Assembly: GCF_032362555.1 (NCBI RefSeq)
Contig: NC_083522.1
Coordinates: 412,001-476,000, forward strand
DNA: 64,000 bases
Origin: Amyelois transitella
Taxonomy: Eukaryota; Arthropoda; Insecta; Lepidoptera; Pyralidae
Reading direction: 5' to 3'
The position numbers were made by a program, and so were the translations under genes. Positions 1 through 31,400 of the stretch are shown in pieces (position 1 is the first letter of the stretch; every line of letters begins with the position of its first letter). The notes under the pieces are model-generated. The model was not told where the DNA came from. It saw nothing but the letters and a program-made list of their open reading frames with translations, and did not search any database.

Positions 1-19146
<19,146 letters not shown>

Positions 19147-19401
19147 CCGCGCGCCCGCGCCGCGCGCCGCGCCCGCCGCCCGCGCCGCCCGCAGTGACCG
19201 TGCGGACTTCCGGGAATATACTGATCTATTACGGACGATGAGGACGAAAAGTGCAACCGTTCGCAACAACTGATCTGATATAATGCGGTCAACTTTGTAG
19301 TGAGGTTATGTTTGTCCAGTTGAAAGAACTACTCTGATGTGAAGATGCGAATTTTATATGATGAACCACCGGTCTTGATGGATTTCATGTTTTAATTATT
19401 G

Positions 19402-19407
19402 AATAAA
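19402..19407 (+). terminator. Candidate polyadenylation signal of RanBPM
   Basis: AATAAA lies 256 bp after the stop codon, followed by GT-rich sequence. Other sites further on cannot be excluded. Confidence 0.5.
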
Positions 19408-19627
19408 AATGTGATGGTGAAAAGATTAAAAATAACTTTCTATTTGGATATATTGGTAAAGGAAATCAGATAAAAACTGAAAACAGTATAAGGAAATTGT
19501 CCGAAAATCACATAAACCGAAACAGCATAATTACTTCAGTATGAAAATTGTGAAAACAAAAGTTTAACCTGAAAATTAATAACATTGGAATTGAAAATAC
19601 CACGCACATTTTACTAGAATATAAATA

Positions 19628-20524
19628 CAGTAATACCTCGGACTTACGCGATAGGTGGGACTGAGCGCTATCCGCGTAAGTCGAATTCGCGTAAGTCGGG
19701 GTACAATTTTGCATATAAAGACATACAAAGTATATTTAATTGGGACTGGAGACTAAATAAAACAATAATTTAGGAAATAATTAGTATCTAATTTTAGATA
19801 ATATGACAAACTATATTAATAGAGTGTATAAACACAATCCGAAGTTATTTTGATGTAGAAGGTTTCATAAATTGTAACAAAGTCGTCTGACGAGTCAATG
19901 ATTTTTTCTTCTCCCGTAATATCGCCTCGTAGCATCCTAGTAGTTTTTTTATTCTATGTTTTGTAACAAAAATGCGCTCTTCATTGGAGTCTATGTTTTC
20001 CAAAATTGTTAACCCTTTTTCAATCGAACTGAGGGCTTCTGTCAAGTTTCCAACTGTCATTTGATCTTCTAATTGAACTGGATCCAAAGAATCATGTTTA
20101 TCAATTTCTTCCTCTTGTTCACGCATTGTCATGAGCTCATCAATTGTAAGCTCCTCATTGTATGAATCCAACAGCTCTTGAACATCATCACTATCCACTT
20201 CTAAATTTATTTTTCTACCAAGTGAAAAGAGTCGGTTCTACTTCGTTTGGATGCCATAGTACTTAGTAAATATCTCAGGTCGTCGCACAACGCACAAAAA
20301 AACACAAAATCGTAACTTATGTACCTACGCGCCGATTCCGCACTACACGTCTGTGCCTGTTGTTAACTGAACGAATAATAATGCAGGCGGGAGGAGTCAG
20401 AAACAAACGCCGACGCTTTACCTTGACTACGCGACGTTCAAACAGAAAACGAATAGACGAGAAAATTAAATCGCGTAACTCCGAATTCGCGTAAGTCGAG
20501 GTAGCGTAAGTCGGGGTATTACTG
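19628..20524 (-). mobile_element. Non-autonomous pogo/Tigger element
   Basis: Ends are inverted repeats: CAGTAATACCTCGGACTTAC at 19628 and its counterpart GCGTAAGTCGGGGTATTACTG at 20504-20524 (one base differs in the stem), flanked by TA on both sides (19626-19627, 20525-20526). Subterminal 'gaattcgcgtaagtc' also recurs inverted. Inside, on the - strand, is a start MASKRSRTDSF near 20258, then a stop, then the C-terminal part of a CENP-B/Tigger-type transposase. The DNA-binding and DDE domains are deleted, so any movement would need another element's transposase. Confidence 0.9.
19845..20198 (-). pseudogene. C-terminal remnant of Tigger/pogo transposase
   Basis: A 117-codon open frame: an acidic stretch (ELLDSYNEELTIDELMTMRE), then VGNLTEALSSIEKGLTILEN, a charged helix and a QTTLLQFMKPSTSK tail. 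This is the usual C-terminal layout of Tigger-type transposases, ending in a QxTLxxF-like motif. It is separated by a stop from the MASKR start of the same element. Confidence 0.8.
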
Positions 20525-21823
20525 TAAAAAATATGACCATCTGGACTATTGTTAAACGTGTCGATTCGATCAAATATTCTACAAGACCTTTTACAAATAA
20601 ATCTGCAACTGAACAACGAACACATCTTCATTGGCTGGATTCACTTCACTGCCAAAGACCGATATACATAAAGACCGAAACGATGACAATGTGCAGAAAA
20701 CTCCTAATAAACAAGGGACTATCAAATAAATATAGCGAATTTGAAGCTATGAAGCTTAATTCGTGTGTATTATAACCAATGTAATGCTTACGAGCTTTAT
20801 AAAATAACGCACTTGTACGCAATATTTAAAGGAAGCATTATATTATTACCTGCGTGTTCTTTAACGGACGGATCGATTGACTTTTGTATATAGGGATCTC
20901 GTGACGCGATCCGAAATTAACGCACAGACGTTGCCTTATGTGAGCGAGCGTGGCGAGCGACAGAACTTCAAGTGTCAAAACGGTCTAATAGTGTTTTTTT
21001 TTTAATGTGATGTCCACGATTTTTTTCCAATCAATTAATTTGTTTTGTATAAGTTTATAAGTAAGACGTTTTTTGCGGACGCCGCGAGAGATCCGTGTGT
21101 ATAGTGATGCGGCGATTGGACGTTGCTAGTTTAGTGCAAATTGCGAACTCACTGATGCGTTGTGTATATTGTATGTCGTATGTTCTTATATATTAACGGT
21201 ATAGAAATATAAATATTGTAACGGTGGGTCGGGGCACTGACGTCGATGTTCAAATATATATATAGTTACATACTTATTGTGGATCCAAGTTTGATTTAGA
21301 CGCAATCAATGAAGATAATTTTAAATATTGACAGCGAATGTGACAGCGCATTTGATGATTTTAATTAATGTATAATACTGATTCAGATTTGATCTTATTA
21401 CCAAATTATATCCAAAACATTAGTCTTTTTTAACAGGTGTTAAAATAGGTCTCAGTTTTTTGTTGACACTGGAGCCACCGCAGATAATATTGTCAAATGT
21501 CGTTTCATACTACAGCCCACCACGGCGGACATTGTTGAATCTTGAATTCAGACTTAGATTATACTTTTTTCTATACTTAGTAAAATAGTTAAAAGTAATA
21601 AAAAATCTTTTATTTTGTTCCAACAATCGTACACGAGAAATACACAGGTCAATAATAAATTGTCACCAACACCGATTAAAAGAAACTACTCTCGAAACGT
21701 CAAATTTGACATTTTATTGTGTTAATTTCATTCAACAATTAATTTATTTACTTTGATGTTTTTTTTAAAGGTATGTTGCTGAAAATAGCGATAACATAGT
21801 AAACAAGTGTTTGTGAATGATAA

Positions 21824-22121
21824 TTTTTGACGTGACAACGTCTTATAATTGGATTGAGCAGGAAAAAACATGACTCATGCGGCGTTACCTCGCTCTGAGG
21901 CGTTCCATGTAAGGCTTGAAGTGCAAGCGAGAGCGCGGAACGAGCGACAAAGAGGCACAATCGGTCTTCGCGTTTGGCAGTGTATACCTCCTTCGCTATA
22001 TAGCTATATACATACAAATCTATTAAACAAATGGAAGTAAAATTTTCTTTTGAAAAATGCTACTATTCCATCAGTGTTTTCTTAAGACGTTGTCACGTTC
22101 AGATATCGTCAGTAAACCGAC
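21824..22121 (+). mobile_element. MITE-like element, copy 1
   Basis: Carries GACGTGACAACGTCTTA near its left end and the inverse, TAAGACGTTGTCACGTTC, near its right end, with no coding capacity. The same element, with the middle 'actcatgcggcgttacctcg', recurs at 60005-60292. The right side stays conserved about 20 bp past the inverted repeat ('atcgtcagtaaaccgac'). Confidence 0.85.
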
Positions 22122-23021
22122 ATTTTACCCACACTCGATATCCCAAGACGTAGTGCCATGCATCACTCATCGACGTAAGTGTCGCCGAAATTAATATAGA
22201 GTTTTATGATACGCGAATCGGATCGAGTTAGACAGAATAAGATTATGAAGTGTTACCACTGCTTTTAGACTTTACCTGCGTCCCTTAGTGTGCATGCTTG
22301 TGTGTTTGTTACGTAGATTCGATATATGTTAGCAGTGGATTGGCATTAAAATAACTTTTATAATTTGACTTGAATTTTTTAGCATCCTTTTAATATTAGA
22401 CTTAGCCGTGATTATGCCTATTATGACATAGCTGACGACTGCGGTGGCCCATCGGATATTGAATCTTATGCGTTGGCAATAAAGTTCAAAAGCCATACAA
22501 CATAACTTTTGAAACTTGTTAAAACATGTTCTTTATTGTTTTTTTGTACTGCTGATGTAATGCTAACGTGTATTGGATCTATGGTATTAAGAGCAGGGGT
22601 AACACCCCGACGTACGAACCATGTCGGGGTTGTATATGAACCGATTTATATAAACATCATTACCATTACATATATTTATCTTTAAAGATAAAAATTTAAT
22701 TATTATTGTCCAGTCTTTCATATTTTGAATTCGTGTATAACTTTTTGCATGTAGATGAAATCAATTTTATTAAAAAAAATAAAAAAAATAAGTAACGTTA
22801 ACAGTATTCCTTGGCTTGTAGCTCTATTTTCTTAATAATTAAAACTGAAATGAATTGTTTTTTTTTATAATATTCAAACAAATTATCCTGAAATCAACTA
22901 ACTTCTAGGCATGCTAAAAATACCGGATCATCAAAATTTTTTTCTAAATATATTATTGATGTGCGTAAGTCGGTTCGTTTGCAATTACGGGTGTGAATGT
23001 TCGCTAAAAGCCAACGCCTGT

Positions 23022-23149
23022 GAGCGTTATGGGCGACGAAATCGCTGCGAATTGCGTTTTTGTCGCAATCGAGTTGTGTTCGAGTCGCTTTCGAGTTAAG
23101 TTCGAGTTTTGATGAAATGCGCGCGAGTTCGCCGCCCATGGTTGCGCTC
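23022..23149. repeat. Imperfect palindrome (MITE-like hairpin)
   Basis: The left arm 'gagcgttatgggcgacgaaa' and the right arm, whose reverse complement is 'gagcgcaaccatgggcggcg', flank a core rich in 'tcgagt' motifs. No copy elsewhere in the window was noticed. Confidence 0.5.
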
Positions 23150-23276
23150 TGTAAAGATGATTCTACAATATTGTTCTTATATTGTATTGTTTTCTTTTTT
23201 TAATAATATATTGTGTTTAAACTCGCTCATGTGTTTGATTAAAAAAATAGTTTACCCTAAAAATAAAATTCGAAAA

Positions 23277-23360
23277 TATGTGAGTTAATATTTCGTAACA
23301 CAAGTCTTGAAATTTCTTCGGGGTTAACTCAGTCTGTGTAACTTGTATATATTTATTTTT
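23277..23360 (+). repeat. Fragment of tRNA-derived SINE (family B) 3' end
   Basis: 'gttaatatttcgtaacacaa' to 'tgtgtaacttgtatatattt' matches the last third of family B copies such as 38082-38324. Confidence 0.7.
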
Positions 23361-23375
23361 ATTTTACCTACCTGT

Positions 23376-23512
23376 TAAGGTCAGAGAGTACCCTAAACCA
23401 AGCTTACATGAAAGGATTGATGAATGTTGATGAAGCAAAAGATTGGAGGTAAATAATTATGTGGTCTCTGCATACCCCTGCGAGAGTGAGGCGTGATCAT
23501 TTATGTATAAAA
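23376..23512 (+). repeat. RTE-type LINE 3' fragment
   Basis: 'ggtcagagagtaccc', 'gttgatgaagcaaaag' and 'gcataccc...gaggcgtgat' follow the C-terminal RTE frame (KSTRNRR, MNVDEAK, AYPSGKDA) in decayed form. Confidence 0.65.
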
Positions 23513-23516
23513 TATA

Positions 23517-23670
23517 CATACATACATAAATTTAGTCACGTCTATATCCCTTGTGAGGTAGATAGAGCCAACAGTCTTGAAAATACTGATAGGCCGTGTT
23601 CAGCTGTTTGGCTTAATGAAAGAAATGAGATTCAAATAGTGATAGCTTCCTAGCCCATCGCCTAAAAAAT
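23517..23670 (-). repeat. SINE-like family A, truncated
   Basis: Tail-first copy from 'acatacatacataaatttag' to 'cctagcccatcgcctaaaaa', directly after the RTE piece. Confidence 0.8.
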
Positions 23671-24155
23671 ATATCTGTAAAAAAAATTATGTTAAAAAAA
23701 CCAACATCATCTGCATCTTCAAATCGTATTTGAAATGTTATAATCATCTCTGGGGCCAAGCCGCAGGGCACTGCTTCTTTCCTCATAAAAAAATGATTCA
23801 AAATATCTAGGTACCTCTGATAACGAATCTTTGAATAATTATGATAATTGTCCAAGAAATATTGGAGCGGAATCGAAATTTGTCAGCGGTGTATGGTAAG
23901 ATTAGAGTGAGTTACTGTAGAGCTCGACTATGGGTCATTATTTTAATTGTTCAAGTTCATACTAAAATTAAAGGTTTGTATGAAGTGAGTGGAACAGGCT
24001 GAACGTGAATGAAGCTATAGCACTATGCAGGGTCGTGGAAAGCGGACAAAGATTCAAGATTCAAGATTATTTATTTGTAAAACATGTTACATTACATACA
24101 TATAAATGGGTACATACATGTATTATGTAAATATCATAATAGACCAAATCGTGCT

Positions 24156-24397
24156 GTGTCGTGTGGTTCCCGGCACGAATACAAAAAAGAATAGGACCAG
24201 TCCATCTCTCTCCCATGGATGTCGTAAAAGGCGGCTAAGGGATAGGCTTACAAACTTAGGATTCTTTTTTAGGTGATGGGTTAGCAACCTGTCCCTATTT
24301 GAATTTCAATTCTATCATTAAGCCAAATAGCTGAACGTGGCCATTCAGTCTTTTCAAGACTGTTGGCTCTGTCTACTCCGCAAGGTATGTATGTATC
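24156..24397 (+). repeat. SINE-like family A, full-length copy
   Basis: From 'gtgtcgtgtggttcccggca' to 'actccgcaaggtatgtatgt'; the 'gatatagacgtga' block is deleted. Confidence 0.8.
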
Positions 24398-24440
24398 TAG
24401 ACCAAATCACTGGACATGGGAGGTAGATAGTAGAGATAGA

Positions 24441-24548
24441 AGATGAATCGCGCGGAAAACTATCGCCGTTTCGCTTCTTATTATGAACTGAAACGGGACA
24501 GCGATAGTTATTCGTGCGATGAAAACTGCGTCTCGCAGTCCATGCTAT
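24441..24548. repeat. Hairpin MITE-like repeat (family F), copy 1
   Basis: Arms 'aactatcgccgtttcg' and 'gcgatagtt' face each other across 'cttcttattatgaactgaaa'. A related copy lies at 60490-60602. Confidence 0.6.
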
Positions 24549-24589
24549 GAAGGTAGAAGAGCTTAAGCCACGAAAGGTGGAGGTTCTAT

Positions 24590-24883
24590 TACATACATAC
24601 AAACATTAAATCACGCCTCTTTCCCGGAGGGGTACGCAGAGCCTACCTGCTTTCATTCATCCTCTCCACATGACCAAACCATTTTAACATACCCTTTTCT
24701 ATTCCTGTAACTACATCTTTCACATCACAACATTCCCTTATCACGCTGTTCCTTATCCGGTCACTCAATTTCACACCCATCTTACTCCTTAACGCTCTCA
24801 TTTCCACTGCATTTATTCTGCTTTCGTGCTTCTTTTTCCATACTCAACTTTCACTACAGGGTCCATTACATTTGACAATCCTA
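24590..24883 (-). repeat. RTE-type LINE fragment (reverse transcriptase C-terminal part)
   Basis: On the - strand it decodes in pieces as INAVEMRALRSKMGVKLSDR, IRNSVIRECCDVKDVV, and KWFGHVERMNES, then the AYPSGKE end and a tail. This is the stretch after the YADD domain of RTE-clade LINEs. It is broken. Confidence 0.8.
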
Positions 24884-25085
24884 CTACTATTATAAAGGCG
24901 AAAGTTTGTATGGATGTATGGATGTTTGTTACTCTTTCACGCAAAAACTACTGAACCGATTACCATGAAATTTGGTATGTAGGTAGCTGAAGACCCAGAA
25001 TAACACATAGGCTACTTTTTATCCCAGAGTTCCCGCGGGATTGATAGGGTTTCCATGCGGACGAAGTCGCGGGCGGCCTCTAGTA
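24884..25085 (+). repeat. Helitron-like interspersed repeat (family C)
   Basis: From 'tcctactactattataaagg' through 'actctttcacgcaaaaacta' to 'gacgaagtcgcgggcggcct ctagta'. This is a common lepidopteran repeat; copies on the other strand are at 36612 and 37555. The Helitron assignment is from memory of similar elements. Confidence 0.65.
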
Positions 25086-26319
25086 AAGTATATTGTTATC
25101 TCGGGCAGAAGACTACAATGTTTTTACATTTACTGACTAACCTAGATAGGCATAAGATAGCATTACAATTGAGAGAAAAAAGAGCTGGAGACTTACTACT
25201 TATTCACGAACGTTGAATGACAATATGTTACCTTGTTCGTTGGAGAATAGGTAAGCCGGCTTGTCGCGCACTCTACGAAAATCCCGTATTCTCTCTCTAC
25301 GTCGTCGGGTGATTGAGCCGGGTGTCCGATTATTGGTAATTTATGTCGCAATTGCTTCTGATATCGTTAAAATGGCACGGGGTGGAATTAATTTGGACTT
25401 TTTATTTTACGGGCGCCATTTGCGCCTCCAATTCCATCGGGGTTTGTTCGCGAAGATAATTTTGTTACACATGTAGGTACGTACGCGGTACAGAGATTTT
25501 TGTTGTTTATGAGGGTTCGTTGCGAATTAAACAAAACAAGCGAATTACTTTGATTTTTTTCCCTAGTGGACGGGGAGATAAAAAAATAATAAATAATCTG
25601 GGATAAAAATATAGGAATAATATTTTCAGCGTGTGGAGCAGGCATGTAGAATTGTAACTAGATATTGTTTTTTACTCCGTTTTATTTGTACCAAATGTAG
25701 CAAAAGGAAACAAAGTTCACATTACCAATGGAATGGATCACGCTATTTACCGAAACAAGTGTGAAAAGAAATAGATACTCGTAAGTTGGTATTACCACAT
25801 ACCTAGTGGTTTTTTAAAATGACTTCCTAGTAGAGGAAAATGATCGAATTCGAACGTAATTTTTTTTAAAATCTTTAGTTCATTTATAAACCTCTAAAAG
25901 ATGTTCTATTTTCAAAACGCTTTTCATGTTCAATCAACCAGCACTGGACAGTGGTCATATCTTCTGCTGAAAAGTATGTGGATGCTAAATAAATAAATAA
26001 AATGATCCAATTCGACCTTATTTCGTAGGTCAATACGCGAGATCGCGCCGCTGAAGATATTTTACAGTTTCAGTTCAGCACACTATCAGCGTTTCGCCAG
26101 CGAAGCGACGCAGGGCTGCCAAAGATTACCTACCCGAATGTAATATTTATTTACTAGTGACTTCGGAAAAGTGACTTTCATCTAACGCAACAACCATGAC
26201 CCAAGGATCATTCTGGTTGTTCTTCAAAAACATGGATTTTTGCGGGGTAATTATAGATGTGCTCCTTAAAAACACAAAAAATAACAAAAAAGGTCACGGT
26301 CAGCTAGATGGCTTAAAGC

Positions 26320-26482
26320 CCTTCCCCCAAAGAAGGGTCAAGTGTTTAACCTTTTGAACGCCACGCGTCAAACGTATTTCCGTGCCCTGAACGCCAAAGA
26401 AAAAGTAAAATAATACGCCAAAAGGAAGAGGTTAAACACTAGCGCCGCCCCACGTCAAACTTAAACCTCCTTCTTCTCGGTA
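26320..26482. repeat. Possible piggyBac-type MITE remnant
   Basis: 'gtgtttaacc' and 'ggttaaacac' face each other about 90 bp apart, with TTAA on both sides and 'gaacgcca' motifs inside. Weakly supported. Confidence 0.35.
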
Positions 26483-27831
26483 AGAAAGAAAAAAATGTTT
26501 TTCAAAGTTGGCAACCCTTGGCGCAGCGGGCGGCCACGACAAATTGAATGAAAACATTGAATATTTATTCTGAGACGATGCGGACCGCCGGCCGCGCGCT
26601 CGGAGTCAGGAACTGGTTTTTGGATCTGCCGCCTCCATTCGGAAGTATGAGGTATTTAAATCTGGACTAATTGAATGAAAACATTTGAATATTTATCTGA
26701 GACGTCATCCGCAGGCCAGAGTTCTGGGTCTGTGGATGTGGCTTTTATTTTTTGTGAATTTACGAGTAAATGCGACCATAGATTTATAAAATTATTCCGA
26801 TTAGAATCGGTAGGTACCTTTATTTAAGTCCTAATTTTGCGACCCTGATTATACGGCTAGAACGAATGTTGATTTAAATTAAAAAAAAATCTTTGGTATA
26901 GATTCATAAATTAAATTACCTCTCGTAAATCGAATAAAAAGTTCGAGGAGTGTTTACGCAATAAAGTAATTTTAATTTTAAAGTTAATAATAGAAAATAA
27001 AAAATAATTAAGTAATGCTTGTAAACTATTTTTTATTTTTTACACCTCAAACTTTCAGGTACCTACTTATTTTTTTGTACATTTGTTAGATGACCCGTTG
27101 TATTTTCGCGTTATATTATTCATAACCTTCAAGTACGTAAGTATTATCCTTATTCATCTACCATAAAAGTATCAGTTCCCTTATTATTTTTACTGTTAGT
27201 CAAGATTAAGAATGTAAACTCCATCTTCCCACATCCCGGCAACTGCCCCTGGGATCAACTCGCGGCTCTCCTTTTAATATTTGATCTGCATATTTATAAA
27301 TCGTGGCGGGCAATGCTACGGGCATGTTGGAGGATTTCTATTACTCTAGTTGTTGTACACGGCTTTGTCGGCGTGTTGTTTTCATTTGAAAAAATAAAAT
27401 AAAAATAGATGCTTAAGTTTTATGTATAATTATTTTAGTAAATTACATTTTATCTTAAGAATGTCTTTTAAATATAAGTCAAATTTTGAAATATTTTTGA
27501 TTCGCATCAATAATCTAAACGAGAGTATTCAAAATATTTATGACTGAAACTGGCCACTAAGAAAAAAAGAAAAACCAAAATAGAATGTCATGTCAGATAT
27601 TTTTTAAAAATCGTATTATTAAGTTCGTCGTAGTTCATACCCTAATTACTTTATTACTTTTCTATCATAAATTTCCATCGTCAATTTCTCAAAATCAAAC
27701 CAAGATCAGTTTCATAGAACTTCAGCTTTATGTTTAATTATCAGTTATGTATTTAACAAAGGTGTTTGTTTAAATATTTTAATTTATTATACAAACACCA
27801 TAATAAGAAGCAATATTATAAAATTTTTATA

Positions 27832-28003
27832 CACACACAAAATCACGCCTTTTTCCCTTAGGGGTATGCAGAGACTACATCTTTCCACTTACCACAATCT
27901 CTGCATACTTCGCTTCATCCGCATTCATAACTCTGTTCATGCAAGCTCGGCGGTTTCGGGTACTCTTGACCTGACCCTTTGCCAGGACGTCCCTAATTTT
28001 ACT
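27832..28003 (-). repeat. RTE-type LINE 3' fragment
   Basis: On the - strand it decodes to pieces of STRNRRACMNRVMNADEA and AYP(L)GK, with 'gccaggacgtccctaatttt' upstream. It closely matches 40388-40624. Confidence 0.75.
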
Positions 28004-28033
28004 TAACAATTAATCTAAAAATAAATAAGTTTG

Positions 28034-28140
28034 TCTTGTTTGGTCATGTGAAGAGGATGAATGAAAGCAGGTTGACTAAGCAGATATACAAGGAGAGTGT
28101 GTAGGGAAAAGTAAGGCCTAGACGAACGTATCTTGATCAA
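28034..28140 (+). repeat. RTE-type LINE fragment, inverted to its neighbour
   Basis: 'tttggtcatgtgaagaggat', 'gaatgaaagcaggttgac' and 'cctagacgaacgtatcttga' are successive parts of the RTE C-terminal frame, on the strand opposite to 27832-28003. Confidence 0.7.
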
Positions 28141-28202
28141 ATTAAAGACAGTTTTTATCACTACTACAATATCACAGTTACTTATACTTCTAGTCCAATT
28201 TA

Positions 28203-28422
28203 TTACTTATGTTTATTGTCCAAATTGCACATTTCCTTGCTGTCGCAAGGGACGTAGCCCTTTTGTCCGTATGTGCACAGCAGATCCAAGAAGAACCTGT
28301 TCTTATGCCAAGCTCCCCTGGTCACCTTCAACGAGCGGTCCAGGTGCATGATGTAGGAGGCGTTGGTGGTGGTCGCTGGCCAGGGGGTGGGGAGCAGAGC
28401 GGTGGGGCTGGGCGTGGGGTTG
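28203..28422 (-). CDS. CCE1 exon 3 (C-terminus)
   Basis: The acceptor TTTTTTTTAG| lies before 28422. It joins in phase 2 and reads NPTPSPTALLPTPWPATTTN, ASYIMHLDRSLKVTRG, FFLDLLCTYGQKGYVPC, ending KHK with TAA at 28205-28203. CCE2 has a parallel exon (SYIMHFDRALKVTRGP, FFLDLLCSYG). Confidence 0.93.
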
Positions 28423-31400
28423 CTAAAAAAAATAAAAAAATAAGTGGAAGTAAATACCTATGACAACATACATGTTCTGTTGGCTCTGTCTACCCCGGTA
28501 AGGGATATAGACGTGATGATATGTATGTATGTATGTCAACATACAAGCATATTATATAATCACGTCTTACGGGGTAAACAGAGCCAATAGTCTCGAAAAG
28601 ACTGAAAGGCCAAGTTCAGCAAGTATGCTATTTGCTTAGGTAATTTGTGTCATCTTTTGTGATGAGTTACGACAGAACAAACAAACAGACAAGTCCGCAA
28701 CCTCTCATATTTGCTGAGTGCGCTATAAATGTTGCCAGTTGCATCACTCCCTTGATGTCAGAACCTTTGCAATATAAGTTGCCACATCGACTGTAAATAG
28801 ATATTTTTGCAAATCATTATACCTGTTGACCGTATGAATACTTCAGGCGCCATTTTGTAATTGATTGCGAAGACAGATGGGCATTAGAAGTTATTATGAC
28901 CTTTGAAGAATTCTTACATACGTACATATAATCACGCCTATATCCCTTGCGGGGTAGACAGAGTCAACAGTCTTCAAGACTGTAAGGCTACGTTCAGTTG
29001 TATGACTTTATTGAATTGAGATTTAAATAGTGACAGGTTGTTAGCCTATCGCCTAAAAGAAGAATCAATAGTTTTACGCCTTTTTTAGCCTTTTACGACA
29101 TTTAAATTCTCTATTGGTGCCGGGAACTACACAGCACAAAATCTTTCCACATAATGCTATCAAATAATTATAGGTTCAAATTTATTTAATTTAAAAGAGG
29201 TGACATTTTTAATATCGGATTACTTTGAAATGTGGCAAACAAGTAAGTTAGGAAGTTGGGAAATACTTAGGAAATTAGGATTTATTATGAGTGAAGATGT
29301 GGCCAAAAGCAAGTTCCTTTATATTTTCTAAACGAAACTAGAGTAGTAAGGTAGAGCGCGGGTATAATATTAAGACTACTTACCCATATTTCATGAAATT
29401 AGCCAACAAACTGGTGTATCTATCAATGAAGAGTTTGTCATCATTGGACAGCAATAGTGACAGTCCCCCCGGCTTGAACACGTAGAACAAGTCATCTGAA
29501 TGTGTCGCACCTTTTGCACGACCACCTCTCCCAAACAGCTTGGCGAAATTGCGATCTCCTTCGTAAGAAAACACATATTTATATACAGGTTCTTTGGAAT
29601 ATTTCACTAAAAGGTCCGCAAAAGCATCAAACGTGGCGTGTCCCATCCAATCAGAGTAAAACCTCATGATTCCATCCTTTGAATTTTCATCTATTTCTCG
29701 TTTCCCGAAGTAATGAGAGCGGATCTTTCGTGCAATCCGTTTACGATCTTCATTCGAACACCACGAAAAAACAGACGGTAATCGATCTATGAAGTTCGAG
29801 TTCCATTCAGTCAATGTACTTCTACGATTGATGCCGTAGAACAACATCCCTTCAACTTCTGCCACTCCCAACAGGACTGGCACTTTGTTAAAATGTCCAG
29901 ACTTTATTATCTCGTAAGGAGTATCTCTGAAGAATGGATCAGTCGCATTGCTATCGATGCAAGGACTGTATTTGAAGTATCTCGAATTATATGAGACACC
30001 GAGAGTTGCTCTTAAAATTTGTCTCATAGGATACGTGGTAAAAATGTTATAAAGGTCTTCCTCATCTTGCGCATCTGCTATTTTATTCGCATCTTCAAAT
30101 GCAGGTCTCATAGGCTCCGGGTTAAAAGCCCAGGGGACTAATGAGGTGCCGCTCATTAGAATCAGTTTATGAAACAGTCCCTTGCTATGTTCCGACAGCA
30201 TGTGCATCGCGGCGGCGCTTGCGCCGGCACTCTGTCCAGCCAAACTGACATTATTTGGGTCGCCTCCGAACGCCGCTATGTTCTTCTTAACCCATTTCAA
30301 AGCCGCCGTCTGATCTTTAAGTCCAAGATTAGCGATACCGTTTGCGCAGAAAAATCCCAGGACAGTTAGTCTGTAGTTAATGATGACAGCGATGATATTT
30401 TTAGTAACGAGAAATTCTGGGTCGGTGATTGCTTTGTTCCCGTAGTAATAGGCCCCTCCGTGGAGGAAGACGAAGACGGGGATGTTGTCACCGGGGTGGG
30501 CAGAGCCTGGAGTGTACACGTCGAGTTCCAGGCAATCCTCGTTGGTGTGCGTGATGAAGGTGACGGCCTGCGCGCAGGATGTGAAGCGGTTCACGGCGTT
30601 TAACGTGCCTTTCCATTTCCTTGGTTCTTTTGGTGGCTGTAATTGTTAGGATTACATTTTTATGTAAGGTACATATAATTATAAGGAATAGAAAGTACGA
30701 CAGTTATTTAAAAAAGAAATTCGAAATTATATCCTTTTTTAATCGAAGACGGATTAAAATTAAAAAAATCTAATAAATGTCCACTTTTTATACGAGCGTA
30801 AATTTATTTCCGTTCGATGGAATTTAGAGAAATTTTCTCTTCTCATAGAAAGTATAGTTAATAAAAATATTGATTGGTTTCCTGTAGGTATAAACCTATG
30901 TGGAAGATCGTTTTTAAATTTTAAACCGGTAGATGAAGTAATGAGTACCTATAATTTGTTTGAATCTTTTACAAAAATATATTCCCGTCTATATCACTTG
31001 CGGGGTGGGAGAATATTTTGTATCTTTTACTAACATATTGTTAACTGTTATAGCTATCTTCTACCATCAGTGCGAAGTCGGGTATATCACTAGTGTTATA
31101 AAATTCTATATCCCTTGCGGGGTAGACACAGCCAACAGTCATCAATAGACTGATAGGCCACATTCAGCTGTTTGGCTTAATGATAGAATTGTGATTCAAA
31201 TAGTGACAGGTTGCTAGCCCATCGCCTAAAAGAGGAATCACAAGTATCCCGTTGTCGTCTTTTACGACATCCATGGGAAAGATGCAGTGGAGTGGTCCTT
31301 TTTCTATAAGTGTCGGGAACCACACGGCACAAAAACACACGGTAAAATTAGTTTCTTACTTGAAATCTCTCGCTGGATCCGTATGGTATCCCGAAATACT

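Larger units (their letters stand above)
20527..28202. other. Intergenic region without a supported host gene
   Basis: About 7.7 kb between RanBPM and CCE1 (3' end). It contains a MITE, a palindromic element, RTE and Helitron-like pieces and SINEs listed separately. Small open frames (20533, 22911, 25261 and others) have no recognised motifs. The first part may include a longer RanBPM 3' UTR. A direct duplication of 'ttgaatgaaaacatt(t)gaatatttat' is seen at 26541 and 26671. Confidence 0.6.

Noticed and set aside
22894..23139. 81-codon - strand frame as a small gene
   Set aside because: It coincides with the palindromic GC-rich element and has no recognised motif.
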